From Conus ventricosus (taxonomy: Eukaryota > Mollusca > Gastropoda > Neogastropoda > Conidae), in the NCBI GenBank assembly GCA_018398815.1, contig CM031614.1:46968878-47032877 (forward strand): DNA of 64,000 nt, written 5' to 3'. Made by a program: the position numbers and the translations under genes. Shown here piece after piece: positions 23,880 through 36,308 of this stretch; position 1 is the stretch's first letter; every line of letters begins with the position of its first letter. Under the pieces are notes generated by a model, which saw only the letters and a list, made by a program, of their open reading frames with translations, searched no databases and was not told the DNA's origin.

Positions 23880-25067
23880 CTAAAAATTAATCAGCAGCTA
23901 GCATTTCCTAATGCCCACAGAGGTTGGCCATAAAACCACAACTTTGCCTATTAGCAAAACCCAACTAAAACAGTTTAAATCCCGGCAGAGCATCAAGCCT
24001 TTGGGCTGTAATTCTTTAATAGGTTTCTAGTGAGTAATTGTTTCTAACCAACTTTTCCCACCGGGGTTTTGGAGGAGCACGGGCCCCTTTTGGGTGCATC
24101 CCAGTTAAAGAAATAAACGGTGTGAGATAAAAACCCCACACTTTTAATTTTACAACTATTGTAATCCCGTTCCCCGAACAAGCCTTTTCTTTCAGCAGCG
24201 TAGTGTTTTCATAAAGTATTCGTTTAATTTTTCTCTTATTCTGCTTTTTTTGGATGCTAGCTGCCTCTTTTAGTAACCCCTTTTCTAACCTGGCCCCCTT
24301 TGTACCCTTTAAACCTTATTTCTGTGTATTATAGCCTTTTTTCTCCCCCTAAATTATCTTGCATCACCCAGTTTTTTTTTTCCTTCCACTCTCTATCCAA
24401 CTCAAAGTTTTGCCAAAAATTGTTTTCTAGTTCGCCCCTTATTGTTTTTTTGGCGATCATTAAGTCCCAGGTTTTACCATAGGCAGGAAATCCCCAATTT
24501 TTTCTAATGTTTTTCTGACGTTTCCTCATAAATCGCTCTTTTCTTTTTCTGCATCTTTATTTTTGGCCCAAATCTTGAAAGGGTCTTTTCATTAGATTGT
24601 TGGCAACTTTTGCCCCAATTTTCTGAAAAACTAAAAGCCCGGGCCCCTTAAAAATTTAAAATGTTTAATCCCCTTTTGCACAACAGGGATCCTTGTCAAA
24701 TTGTTTTATTTTTTAAAAAAAACTAGTTGGGTCTGGTTTGTAGAACTCTTACAAAATTTCCTCTGCTGTTCTTATATACAGAGGGTTTTGCTTTTATCAT
24801 CTTAAAATCAAAAGGACTTTACCTTCTGGGGGCTTAGTCCTAAGCTTTTGAAAAATGAGTTATTCTATTTCCAAATAGTTCTGCAGGATGCGCTAACTGA
24901 AGGGGGTTTTTGTTCTTCTAATGAAGGGATTGAAAAACCCCTTCTGCTGTTTTTAAAGTTCTTCGCGCAATGAAGGCCCAAATTTCCCCCTTTTTCATTT
25001 TCTCAAATAAAGGGCCCGGGCAGACTCTTTTTTTTCTTCAATGGATAATTTGCTCAAAATCTTCACC
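23880..25067 (-). pseudogene. Conserved Polinton membrane-type protein, copy 2
   Basis: Homologue of 36309-37563. The start codon is damaged and the frame is broken many times. Confidence 0.45.
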
Positions 25068-25105
25068 CTTTTTTTTTATTTATATTTTTTTTTTGTTTAT
25101 AAAAA

Positions 25106-26360
25106 ATGAACCTAGGTTGTGACCTCAATCCAACGAAAAGGAGGAGCCCCAGGGCTAAAAGGTAAAGGAACGTAATTAGTGTAAATACCCCATCAACATT
25201 TCACCCTGGACAAACTTTAATAGTAATTTCCCTGATCGGGGCGTGGCGATTTTATAATGCCAGGCACTGCTAAAATATCATTCAAAAAGATTTTAAAATC
25301 GACAGTTAATGCTCTGTTTTGCTAATTTGGGCAGGCCATCGTTAAAAAATTAGAAATTTAAACGGAGGGCAGAGAACCCTTGTATAAGCGAGGCGACATT
25401 TTTGCCCCTATTCTGCCTATGGCTCCCCAAAAAAAAGAAGAAAAGAGAAAGTTTTTCGGGAATACAAAACCCAAAGGGCCCAAAAGCACAGGCAAAAGGA
25501 GGATAAAAGGATGTGTTAAAAAGATAGCTGCGAAGCTTTGGGGCAACAGATTCTGATCCCTCTAGATTTTGAGTTGTTAAAGGCCATATGCCATTTTACC
25601 AGATAAGATAATTTTTATACCCAGCCACCCAAAAGGGGGCCACACAGGGCTGGGGCCCCTATTCCAAGGCGCCAAAAAAAAACTTACTTATGAACGACTT
25701 TTAAATCCTACATTTGTTGTTCTGTTGAAAAACCATTTCCCAAATACACATCCACTTTTTTTCTTTTGATTTGATTTTGTTACAACCCCTGAACTGGCCA
25801 AAAAATTTCTTAACCATATAAAAATAAAACGTTATTTATTATAAAGAGTTTTTACCTCCATACGAAAATAGAAAAAACGAGACACTTCGGGAACAACTCA
25901 AATGTTTTTAAAGCCCTTTAAAAGGAATTTTTTGCCTTTTTATGAAGAAAAAACCCTTTTCAAAGAGAACAGAAGTTTTTAATCCAAAAATTGAAAAAAT
26001 TGACTGAAAAAAAAAGGCAAGTCTGATGTTGTATTGGGGGCGCGGCTTTTACCTCACCAAAAACTTGATAAAAATAAGAAAAAGTTCGCTGGAGGCGGCA
26101 AAGGGACCTGCAGTTGTCGGTATGAAAAAAAAAACTTCCCCTTTATGATGTAAGACCAAACACTTAATAACTAATAGGGGCTGGGGTGGTTTTTTAGACC
26201 CACATTTGACAACAATTTTTGAAAGTGGGAAAGGGAGGGCAAGATGGTATAAAAAAAATTTTCACAAGAAAGCGACGGAAACCCCCCCAATAAAAATGCA
26301 TGTTTTTTTTTTGTGATGCTCAGTTAAACATTGAAGAAAACAGGCAAAAGACGTGGCTTA
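25106..26360 (+). pseudogene. MCP: Major capsid protein, copy 2, uninterrupted (frameshifted)
   Basis: Starts at ATG 25106 and aligns along both MCP halves of copy 3 with no DIRS insertion. The empty site reads AAACGTTATTTATTATAAAG near 25830-25850. Numerous indels are present. Confidence 0.6.
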
Positions 26361-26388
26361 AAAAATGCGAAGAAATATTCTAAAAAAA

Positions 26389-26983
26389 CAGAGGGAAGTT
26401 TGAATTTTTCTACAAAAGATCCGCACTGTTTCCTTACTGCGGGATTACAGGTGTGGGAAAAAAACTGCTTCGTATTGATTTGTTACAAAAAATATACGGT
26501 TTCTTTACGAGCCATTGTTATATTCTGACAACCTTAAGCCAAAAAGTTTTACAAAAAAGGGAAGTTTTATTTGAAGCGAAAAAAATTTTTCATTGATCCT
26601 ACGAAAAACTAGCCTTTTTGAACATTACTATAGACATTAGGGGGAACTGAAACACTGTTTATATTGATGCTGTTCAGTGAACGGACATTGTTAAAAAAAG
26701 AAAAGCTTGTGAAAGCTACCCTTTAGCGGCCCCGTCATGCCTTATTTTCGTATGGCTTTTAACTCAAAAATACAAGCTGTCTTAAAAGACTTTTCGATCG
26801 CATTTTAAAATCGTTGATTTTTTTTTAAAAATAAGGGACAAAAATTTTTGAAAATTTTTAAGGAAATTTATATAATGGGGACAAAGATGACTAAAAAAAA
26901 AAAAAAAGAGCAGTTGAAAAATCTAAGCACGCTAAGCTTGCTTAGGGACTAAACCCCCCCTTCAATACTTTTGTTTATTGTAA
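26389..26983 (+). pseudogene. Packaging ATPase, copy 2
   Basis: Aligns with 46243-46836. The P-loop region near 26440-26465 is damaged. The codons for the conserved Ser-Gly-Arg-His segment are recognisable near 26722-26735, as in copy 1. Confidence 0.5.
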
Positions 26984-27044
26984 TTGTTTATTATTGGTTG
27001 CTTTAACAATTTTTTATTAAATTTTTAATTTTTTTAAAAAAAAG

Positions 27045-27850
27045 AAGTCTCGAGGTCCAAATAAAAAGCGAACAGCTCCAAAATGCACTGCAGTGAGAAA
27101 AAGACCTAGCAACAAAACCCGAGTTTGATTTTTGGGAGTGCCGGGAAATGTTTTATGGATTTGATACAAATGGGGGGTTTCAAACGAACAAAATTTGGAA
27201 AAAAAAAACAAGCAATATCCTCCCCTAGAAGGATAAAAAAATTTAAGAGCAAACGTTTTTGGCAAAGGGAATAAAAAATTCATAAAGGGGAAATGCTTGG
27301 GCGTTGCTTCCAAAATGACGGAATTTAAAGTTTGCTGCGAAGCCCAAATTTAAAACTATGAAAAGAAAAACAATTTTAGAAAAGCCTTAAAAAAGGGGCC
27401 CATTTTGTTAGCCTTGTCCCAGGAAACAACAGAAAAAGCAGTTTAAAATTAAAACAAGCGGGGTTCAATATGTGCTACGAGAAAAGCCTTCAAAAGTGGG
27501 GGGGCGCACCGTGGGCTTAAAAAAATTTACCCCAACGCTAGAATCACTACCTGGGGAAATGCATGATTTTTCGCTATTTTTTTACCCCGGGGAGGCGATG
27601 CTTTTTCCAAACATGCTTTATTAGAGGCATACAAATAAAGGCGAAAATTGGTGCTCCTCTTAATTTGTTATTGTTATTATAAAAAAGGGGGGAGAATAAA
27701 CACTTTTATCATTGAAAAGGGTTTATGTGATTTTGCAAAGCTAAACTAACATTACTCGACTTTTTTTTCCCATTAAGTAGTTTAATTTTATTGCTTTTAA
27801 AACTCTTTTTGAAAAGGCTGCCAAAGGTTTAAAAAAAGATATGTTAAAAA
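27045..27850 (+). pseudogene. Penton-like candidate, copy 2
   Basis: Homologue of 10744-11568, with start codon lost and many frameshifts. Like copy 1 it continues to the native 3' end and is followed by the hydrophobic gene. Confidence 0.35.
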
Positions 27851-27875
27851 ATTAATAAAAATAACTTAATAAAAA

Positions 27876-28390
27876 ATGGAGGTTAAACATTTTAGGTTAG
27901 AGCAAAAAAACCGAATTAAAAAGGGAAAAATAGAAAGCGACTTGGATAAGTATAGGGCCAAAAGAAATTGCTTAAAGCTTTAAAAATACTCTTTCTTATT
28001 AATTACGGGCCCACAGCTGTAGCAGAAAGTCCCCCGGGTCTGGTTTGTTTTTTTCCCATGGGGTTGGGTGCCCCAGCCTCTTTAGCATTAGGAGGTCTCG
28101 GGTAAAGGTTTAGGGATGTGTCTTGATTGTAAGGCTTTTTTTAAAAAAAATTAACTCCTAAATTACAAAAGCCCCACTGCCAGTACCCCTACCAGAAAAA
28201 TTTTGTTAATTAAATCATTACAGGTAAAACATCGGCGAAAAAATTTTCCCAGAAGTAGGCTGCGGGGGGATTATAGACACAAAAAATGAATTCAAAAGGA
28301 GTGGAGAAAAACTTTTAATTCACGCAGGGAAACTGATCAATTAAACAAACATTGAAAAAAAACACACGATCAGTTAAGCCCAAAAAAAGA
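27876..28390 (+). pseudogene. Hydrophobic-hairpin protein, copy 2, native orientation
   Basis: Homologue of 11600-12144. The charged N-terminus and Gly/Ala-rich centre are readable. A second, inverted copy of this gene follows at 35703-36219. Confidence 0.45.
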
Positions 28391-28841
28391 CAAAAAAGAT
28401 TAAAAAAGGTTTTACAGATTAGCCGCCCTTTGGGTGAATGACCGGGCCCGCAGTTTACCCATGCCCAATATTGATTTGAGCCCCCACCCCCGCTGGTTCC
28501 CTTGCCCGCGATTACACGGGCAAATAGTTTGTCACAGGCCCAGAGTTGTGCTGCTTCAGCCCATTTGGGTCTGCTATTCGAGGCATGGCCGCGAAATTTT
28601 TACGTCTTCCTGTGAAACATTTTCCCCGCGAGGACCCAATTCTGTTTGAAAAAAATTTTTTTAGCCGGAAAAAAAGGGGACAACTTTTTTTCCCCGCGCA
28701 TGTTTGCCTCATTAACATGGAAAAGAAAACTTTGTGATGGCTGTGCTAACCCATTAACATGGGAAATCGAAAAAACATTTGTGAGTGCTCATGTGTAAAA
28801 TTTAATTAGTTAAACAAATCGGTTTTTTTAGAATTCTAAAA

Positions 28842-29650
28842 ATGGATAAAATCCCCCTCAAAGCCACCCCCAACCAGCCCCCAAACCCCCTCAACGAACC
28901 CAACCACAAAATGGGGCTGCGTGTTTTGTTTTTTAGAAACGTTGCAGCAGATTCGGTATTTTTTAACCCTTTTTTAAAAATCCGCCTTTCCCAAAAAAAA
29001 AACGAATTTGTAGAATAAAAAAAAAAGAGGGAAACAAAGACAAAGAAAAACGCATCTTACAAAAGAGTAAAGACAAAAGAGGGCCAGGATTAACCAAATT
29101 ACTCAAAAATACCTTCGTTAAAAAATTTTGGGAATGAGTTCTGTTCTCAATCGCATCCCCAAAAGGGGAAGCTCATGTTACGTAAAAAATTGGCCCCCAA
29201 GCGTCAGTAAGTTTTTGATTTTTTTTCCCCCTTCCCATAAGCATTTTTGGGTTGCGTTTTCATGCGCGCGTGTGAATAGAGGGAAAGGGTGGAGAGGCAG
29301 AAGGAGGGGCGGAGACATAGAGAGCAAAATGAGGGGGGGAGAGATCTGCGGGTTTTTTTTTTTTTTTTTTTTTTTTATTTTTTTTAAAAAAAGCCCAAAA
29401 AGAAGAAATATTTCCACTTTAATGGAAACAAAAGGAAATTAAAAAAACAAAAAAATTACTGTCTTTTTTCAATAAATAACAAACAAAGGGAAAAAGCCAT
29501 TTATAAAAAGATTCTTGGCCCAACAGGGGGGAAAAAAAAAATTTTCATATATTAAAATTTTTCTTTAAAATGTTAAATTGACTTTTTCCCCCCCTGGGAA
29601 AAAATATTCCAAAGAAATTGGGTTTTCAATTTAAGAAAAACAAAATAACA
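28842..29650 (+). pseudogene. Coiled-coil gene homologue, copy 2
   Basis: Aligns with 12632-13540. The start reads AATGGATAAAATC, and a CAGTAAGT near 29205-29215 sits at the position of the strong donor in copy 1. Confidence 0.25.
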
Positions 29651-30369
29651 GTTGTTTACTTATTTTTTTTTTATTTTTTAATTAAAAAAATGGGGGCCAA
29701 CTTTTTATCTGATTTGTTTTTAATGAACATTTTTCCAACAATGAAACTTAAAACATTATTTTTGAGTTTTTAGAATGGTAAAAAAAATAACAAAAGGCTA
29801 TTCCCAACAATAAAAGGGTAAAATCTCTTTATTCAGAAAAGCTAAAAACTGGGGGTTTTTTAATTAAATGTTTGGGGTTTCAATTGGGTAAAATAAAAAC
29901 GTTTGTTTTATTTTTTTATTTTTTATTTTTTTTTAATTTAATAAATTTTGATTAAAAAAAAACCCAAAGGTGTCTAGTTGAAAAACTAAGCCCGGCCTGG
30001 GGGGTTTAAAAAAAATTGAATATGTTTGTAAGTAACTGGCATATTAACCCCCTTGAACTTGAAGGTAGCACATGTAATTTAAAAATACCCCCGCTCTTCA
30101 GGGGAGGCCATAAAAAATTTGTTGGTGTTTTCTATTGTTTATCCCTGTGAAGTTTAATGGAACTTTGGGGTTACAAAAAAGGTTATTAACTATCGAATTT
30201 AATTCTGACGGGAAAAATTTAAACTTTAAAAAATTTAAATGCAGTAAAACCCCAAATTTGGGGTTCGGCTGGTTGAGGGTTTTCCTTCAAATTAATTAAA
30301 CAAAAAAAAGTTCTTTATATTCAATTTAATCCTCTCCCCAAAAGAGAGTTTTTTAAAAAACATTTAAAA

Positions 30370-32750
30370 ATAAAAAATTGCAACATTTTTTAGGGTGGAG
30401 CACATTTTTTTTTTAAAAAAACCCAAGAAAGATTTTAATTTAAAATTAAAGACGAACTTTTAAATAATTTAATTTTTAAAATTATCTCATTTGAAAGCAA
30501 AACAAAAAAAACCCCTTTTTAAAAAGGTCCTTTGAAGGTTAGTACCCTTTAAGGGTTTTTTAAATCCCCTTTAACAAACTAAACAAACTTTTTTTAAGTT
30601 TAATAAGAGTATTTGTATTAATCGAACAATGCAGACTTTTCCCTTTTCCCTAAAGGGGAAAAATTAAACGGGGTTTTTGAAGATGTTTTTGGTTAAATCA
30701 AAATATTTTGGAGTAGTCAAAAAAAACAAAAAGTTTTTGACTTGCCAAAACCTTCGCCTAAACCGGAAAAAGTTTGTTTTAAAAATTTTCCAAAAAAGAT
30801 ACCCTTTGGTTTTTTGCGAAAGAAAGCCTTCCACAGTATCGGGCCCCAAAAGAGCAAAAAAAAAATTTTAACCCCCCAAACTTTTTTTTTTCCCCGCGTT
30901 TTATTTTGTTTCAAGGTCAAACCGAACCCGGGGTTTTTAAACCAAAGCCTATTTTGATTTTAGACAGATAAAAATTTTTGACTTTTATAACAATAAATTT
31001 TCGGGAATTTTTAACCCGGGCCAAAAAGTTTTATTAAATTTGGGGTTTGGTTAAAAATAACCCAAAAAGTGAAAATAAAAACTCACATTATGGCCATTAG
31101 AGGGGACCCGGACAACAATTTAAACTTAACTTAAATTCCCTAAACTTTTAAAAACCCCGCCCCCATTTTTTCAATAATTTAAAAACTAGATTTTTATTTT
31201 TTATGCAAGATACCCCTTTAATTAAAAAGGGTTTCATTGAAGCTTAAAAATACATGATTTTATTTTTTTTTATTTTTATGCCTGCCCAACATGATGGGGG
31301 TTTAAAGTTGAGGGGGTTTACAACCTTTAATAAACAATTATTTTTAAACCGTTTTAGGGTAAACTTTCCATAATACATTTAACGGGATAGGTTTTAAAGA
31401 CTGCTTTCCAAAAAGGCGTTTTTTTTTAGTCTTATAGGAAAAAATAACTGACTTCCCTTTTTAAATATGTCAAAAAGTAAAATAAATCCAAACTGGGGAT
31501 TTTGAAAAATTTTAAAGCGATGGTTTAGGAGACCTTCAAAAAAAGATTAATGCATAAAACTTCGTTAGACTACACATTAAACTTCCCCAGGCTTTTTGGG
31601 GCCCCTTAAAGTCCAAAATTTGATTTATTAATTTGTTCCCAAAACCCGAGATTGAAAGGTTTTTTTTAAGAGGGGATTAAGGGGTCACATTTACTGCAAA
31701 ATAAAACAAAATTTTTTTGGTTTGTCCCCTAAACCCTCCCTTCAAATTTCTTGACCCCCCAACTTTAGGATTTGGGGAATTTTACCCTTCCAAAAATTGT
31801 TAAAGGCATTCCAAAAAAATCAAAACATTTAAAAATGTTGGACATTTACGAAAAAACAGAGGTTTTTCTAATTTAACTTAAAATCCTTTAACTTACCTCC
31901 AAATTATCTCTGGGCAAAAAAAAAACCCCACGACCTCTTTAAATTTTTTTTTCCCAAATCTTCGCCCAAAAATAAAAGGGCCCCTTACAACTGTTACAGT
32001 TTTAAAGAAATAAAAGATCCCTTTAAATCAGCAAAAAGAGCTTATGGGGTACATCAAAAGAAAATCTAAACAAGCATGTTTTTCAGAAAAAAGACTTCTT
32101 TAAAAGAAACAAAAAGGGGTTTTGGAAACTGGAAAAATCCCCAAAAAAAAGTTAAATTTTTTAAAAAGAAAAAAGCAATAAGTTTTTTAAACCCATATGT
32201 TTAGGATTTAACGAAGCTTGGTGGGGAAAGAAGAAAAAAAAACAACCTTTTACCCACAATTAATTTCTTTTTTTGGGTTAGTTTTTGTAACTAAAAAACC
32301 ACTTCCAAACAAAGCCCTTTTCCAGCATGAAAATTTTTTTTAAGCCCCCCAAGAAATTCTATAAAGGTTTAAAAAAAATCTAAAGGGGTTGTATGGTTTA
32401 ACCCTTTTGACTAAAACCCAAAAAAAAGTTTTCTTAATGTTTAAAAGAAAGTGAGAAAAGAAAATGAAAAAAAGGGACCCTTAAACTTTTTGGGTTTTCC
32501 CAAAATGAACGGTAGCCCTTTTAAAAAAAGGGGTAAGGGCATAATAAAGAAATTTGTCAAAAAAAAAAAAACCCCAGGGCCCCCTAAAAGCAAGCTTTTT
32601 GGCTTTTTATACACAAATGTTTTAATTGCGCTCTACTTCCTCAAAAAAACAATCGTTTAATGAAACCTATCCTTTAAAAATAACAAGAGAACTTGCTCTC
32701 CTGGGTTTCTTTTCTTTTAGGGCATTGGAGACTTTAAAATTAAAACGGCT
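30370..32750 (+). pseudogene. PolB: Polymerase B remains, copy 2
   Basis: Placed by collinearity with copy 1. Short patches match, such as AAAAAGACTTCTTTAAA near 32090 (the KDFFK element) and an ending with GGCATTGGAGA near 32720. The rest is too degraded to read motifs, and no frame longer than about 70 codons remains. The stretch from 29651 holds only fragmentary coding. Confidence 0.45.
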
Positions 32751-32929
32751 GACTTAATTAAGCCAACAGCTTAACTAAAATAATATCTTTTTAAAAACTC
32801 TTTAAAATTTCAAAACTTAAAAATTTTCTTTCACTTAACTTTTAATTTTACCCCTTCTTTAACTTAAAAAAGTACTTTCTATAACTAATTAAAATTGTAT
32901 TCAGTTCTTAACGTACAAAAATTTAGTTA

Positions 32930-33610
32930 TTAAAAAAAACTATTCAAGAAAAAATGGGGTCAAAAAGCAGGAGGTTGCCCCTTTTTTTTGCCAGAATCGG
33001 TTTCTTCTTTTAAAATGTGGGGGTTTGGGATTTCTGCTATGTATTGTTAGGATTTGTATACTAAAACTCCCCCCACCAAAAAACAGCAGCAAATACATAA
33101 ATAATACATCTTATCGTTTTGTTTTGTGATTGTGTTTTTTTGTTAATTAGCTGGTTGTTGTTGGCGGGTTTTGTTGTTGTTTCAATCTAAAACAATTTTT
33201 GGGTTTTGTGAATTGGTTTTTTTTTTTGGCTTTTTCCATCTGTTCCATTTTAGATTTAAAAAAGCCCAGCCTCAAAAAACCCCAATTTTTAGGCTTTGTA
33301 ACATTCTAAATTGGGGTACATTACTTGTGGGATGCTCTGTGGGCATTCACCTGCCCCCACATTCTGCTCCTTGGAGGGTCCTGCGGCGTTTTCTTTTTTT
33401 GTCCTCATTTTTTTTTATTGCCCCATTAAAAAATTTTAATATGATCAAAAAATTAATATGAAAAAAAGTAAAATTTTAAAAACCCCCTGATGTATGGGGC
33501 ATAACATTGTCCCAAATCTGTTAATTTTTCATTCCCCCAATAGAGTTTAGGGAAATTTTTTTAAAAGGATTTTTTTGGATAAGTCGTATTTTTTGTTTCT
33601 TCTGAATCAA
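32930..33610 (-). pseudogene. Homologue of the unrecognised minus-strand gene
   Basis: Aligns with 17526-18200. Frame broken; no domain recognised. Confidence 0.25.
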
Positions 33611-33958
33611 CCCGGGGCCCTCTTACTTATAACTTGCTTTTTAAAATAATCATTTTCTGACCCACCGATCTAAATTTTTGACCCTATTGTGCTTCGTACC
33701 TACGTAAATTCTCAACGTCTGAAGTAACAGTTGCGAATTGTTCAAACTTGTTCAACGCCCAAATACTGTTTATTTTTCCCCAGCACCAGAGAGTATAATC
33801 TTTCTTTTTGCAGAGGTCTCGAGTATCTGCTTGCTCCTCACACTTTAATAGTTTCACAATCCTTTTAAAAATAAAAATAAAAATCTTTTAAAACCGAGTT
33901 TAAAAATTGGTTTAATTTTGCAGTGTGTTGTTGGTTTAAGTTTATTCAACCTTGCAAA

Positions 33959-34202
33959 AAGCTTGTTTGGAATAAAACCGCCCAACATGGGAAAGATAAA
34001 GATTGCCAAAACAGTTGAACTTTTTTTTTTACTTTAAAAACAAAAAATTATTTTATTAAAAAAAACAAACAGCCTTTTTATTAGATTATTTAATTATTTT
34101 TTAGTTAAAAAAAGGAAGTGAAAAAAAATATCAATACATTTACCATTTGCTTTTAAAAGCGGGGCTTGAAGGCTTTGTGTTAGCAAAAAATGTTTAAAAT
34201 GA
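33959..34202 (+). pseudogene. Small hydrophobic Polinton protein, copy 2
   Basis: Homologue of 48972-49232 with start and frame damaged. From about here rightwards the sequence matches the contig that begins at 48922. Confidence 0.4.
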
Positions 34203-34353
34203 GGCCGGGGGACCTGGAAGGTTAGACTTGAGGATGTGTTAAGGTTTTAGTTGTAATTAGCAGGGGTTGCGTCAAAAAACTTTCTTGTTACAAGGGGATT
34301 ACCCCGAAAAAATTAGTTTAGAAAGATTAATTCATAAAATATTGATTTATAAA

Positions 34354-34700
34354 AGAGTCGGGTTGGTTCTGATGGTGGAGGGGTATTGTTTAAAGCATTT
34401 GGGCCTTTCCGGCACAATTATGTTTAGTAAATGCGGGCCCAGAAAAGGGGAGAAAGCCATAAAAGAATAGAAGATTTAGCTAAAGGGAGAGACGTTATGA
34501 GAAAAAGAATTGCCACTTAACTTTTTTTAATAAAAAGTTAAAAGAACAGGGGGCTGCAGGCACAATTTTCAGACTTGATGACCCAAAGAAGATATTTCTT
34601 AGTAAGGAAAGAATTTAACATCGCACCCCCCAAAATGTCTGACTTTTAAAAGAGCCCTCGAGGAACGAAACGCAGGATAGTTTTATTGCAGTTGGCATGA
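34354..34700 (+). pseudogene. Conserved small Polinton protein upstream of integrase, copy 2
   Basis: Homologue of 49393-49762. The start codon is lost, the stop TGA at 34698-34700 is kept, and frameshifts are present. Confidence 0.4.
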
Positions 34701-34760
34701 CCCCAGTTATTTGTTTCTACTTCCTTTGTAAAATAAACCATTTTAAAAAACACCCTTTTT

Positions 34761-35680
34761 ATGATAAAATATATTTTTCTCCTAAAGGGTATTGGAAAGG
34801 AAAGATGCTATTGAAAAAGAGAAAGCTGTAAGTGTCTGAATAGATCGAAAGCTGGCTTTAAAAAAGCAATTTGGCAAATATATCGCCCCGGCCCCCAAAA
34901 AATAAAAAGGGCCCAAATTTTGTTTTAAATCATTCCTAATGACACCCCCAATACTTTCGTATCTTCCCCATGAAAAGTTAGAAGAAAAAAAATTTAATAG
35001 CCTGACAGTTGTTGACATGGCTCAGGATACAAAAAGCTGAACCTTTTAAGGTAAAAGCTCAACTGCTGTGGGTGTGGCTTTAAACAAATAAATGCGGGCC
35101 CATTTAAATATCCAAGGGTGATTAGGTTTATGATGGAAAAGAGTTTAAAAGGGTCTGTAAACCCGGTTTTTTAAAAAAATCATTTACAGTTAGGAGAGGG
35201 ACCCCGCAAACCCGTCACAAGCCTAGTAAAAACTTTAATAAGAATCTTTCTAAAGCCCTTTTACCTTCAATATACAAGAAATTATGGACAAGGGAACCCC
35301 CACGAATGGGTTTGAAATTGCCCCAGTTTACGCGTCTGAAAAATGAAGATTTTTAAAACAACAGGCCTTTTAAAACCCTAAACGCACAAATTTAAAAAAA
35401 AAAAACATTTCTGAAGATGTGCAGGGCCAAAAACCTTCCGTTTTGGGCAAAAAATAAGATACTTTTTTCTCCAGAGGCAGAAGTGTGTTAGAATTTGAGC
35501 TCAATCCCATATGGGGGGTAGATGTATAGAAATTGAAAGAAAATGAAAACAACCCCCCCCGTAAATTTTTTAAGAAGACTCTCTCTTTTAGCGAGTATAA
35601 CCTAAAAGCCCGCCCCCAAAAGATGTTTGTTCGGAAAGCTGAAGTTGCCCGTCAAACACATGATTTAAAAAAAAAAAATG
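34761..35680 (+). pseudogene. INT: Retroviral-type integrase, copy 2
   Basis: Aligns over its whole length with 49828-50809, including the C-terminal segment with a V-R-Y-L-type motif near 35440-35560. The frame is broken many times. Confidence 0.6.
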
Positions 35681-35702
35681 TATTTGCTAAATTTTTTTTT
35701 TG

Positions 35703-36219
35703 GCCCATTTTGGGTTTAACTATATGTGTTTGTTTTTCAAAGTTTTGTTTAATTGCATCAGGTACCCGTGTGAGGTAAAAAATCTTTTTCCCCTCTTTTT
35801 GAATTCAATTTTTTGTCGAATAAACCCCACCCAGCCAAACTTCTGAAATCTTGTTGTAATGTTTTATCCCGTAATGATTTTCTTTTTCTTAAACTTTAAA
35901 AACAAAGTTTTGCTGAGCAGGGCAACAAACAGTGGTTTTGTAATTTTGGGTTAATTTTTTTTAAAACAGCACTTACAAAAGATATGGGCCCCAAACCCAA
36001 CCCAGGTCCCCCAATGCTAAAGAGGGGTGGCGCCCCCGCCCCCGTAGCTAAAAGAGCAACCTAGACCCCCTTAGCTAGTAAGCGATGGCCAAAAATTTCA
36101 TAAGAAAAGTATTTAAAGCTTAGATATTTCTTTCTGTAACCCAAACTTATCCAAGTCGCTTTCTAAAATTTTTTTGAAGTTCAGTATTTGCTTTTAAAAC
36201 TAAACTGCTGAACCCCCAT
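35703..36219 (-). pseudogene. Hydrophobic-hairpin protein, inverted copy
   Basis: Reverse complement of the gene at 11600-12144, convergent with the integrase. On the minus strand it starts at 36219 and is preceded by the last codons of the penton-like gene. It corresponds to the cleaner inverted copy at 50841-51392. Confidence 0.55.
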
Positions 36220-36308
36220 TTTTAATTAAAATTATTTTTAAAATTAATCTTGAATATCTTCTTATTAAACCCTTTGGGAGACTTCATTAACAAGTAAACG
36301 CAATAAAA

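Larger units (their letters stand above)
20263..36308 (+). mobile_element. Polinton copy 2, tandem to copy 1
   Basis: Repeats the gene order of copy 1 at an offset of about 16.1 kb. It differs in having a nearly complete integrase followed by an inverted copy of the hydrophobic gene. Most of it is even more homopolymer-stretched than copy 1, with long AAAA/TTTT/CCCC runs, as in unpolished long reads. Confidence 0.75.
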
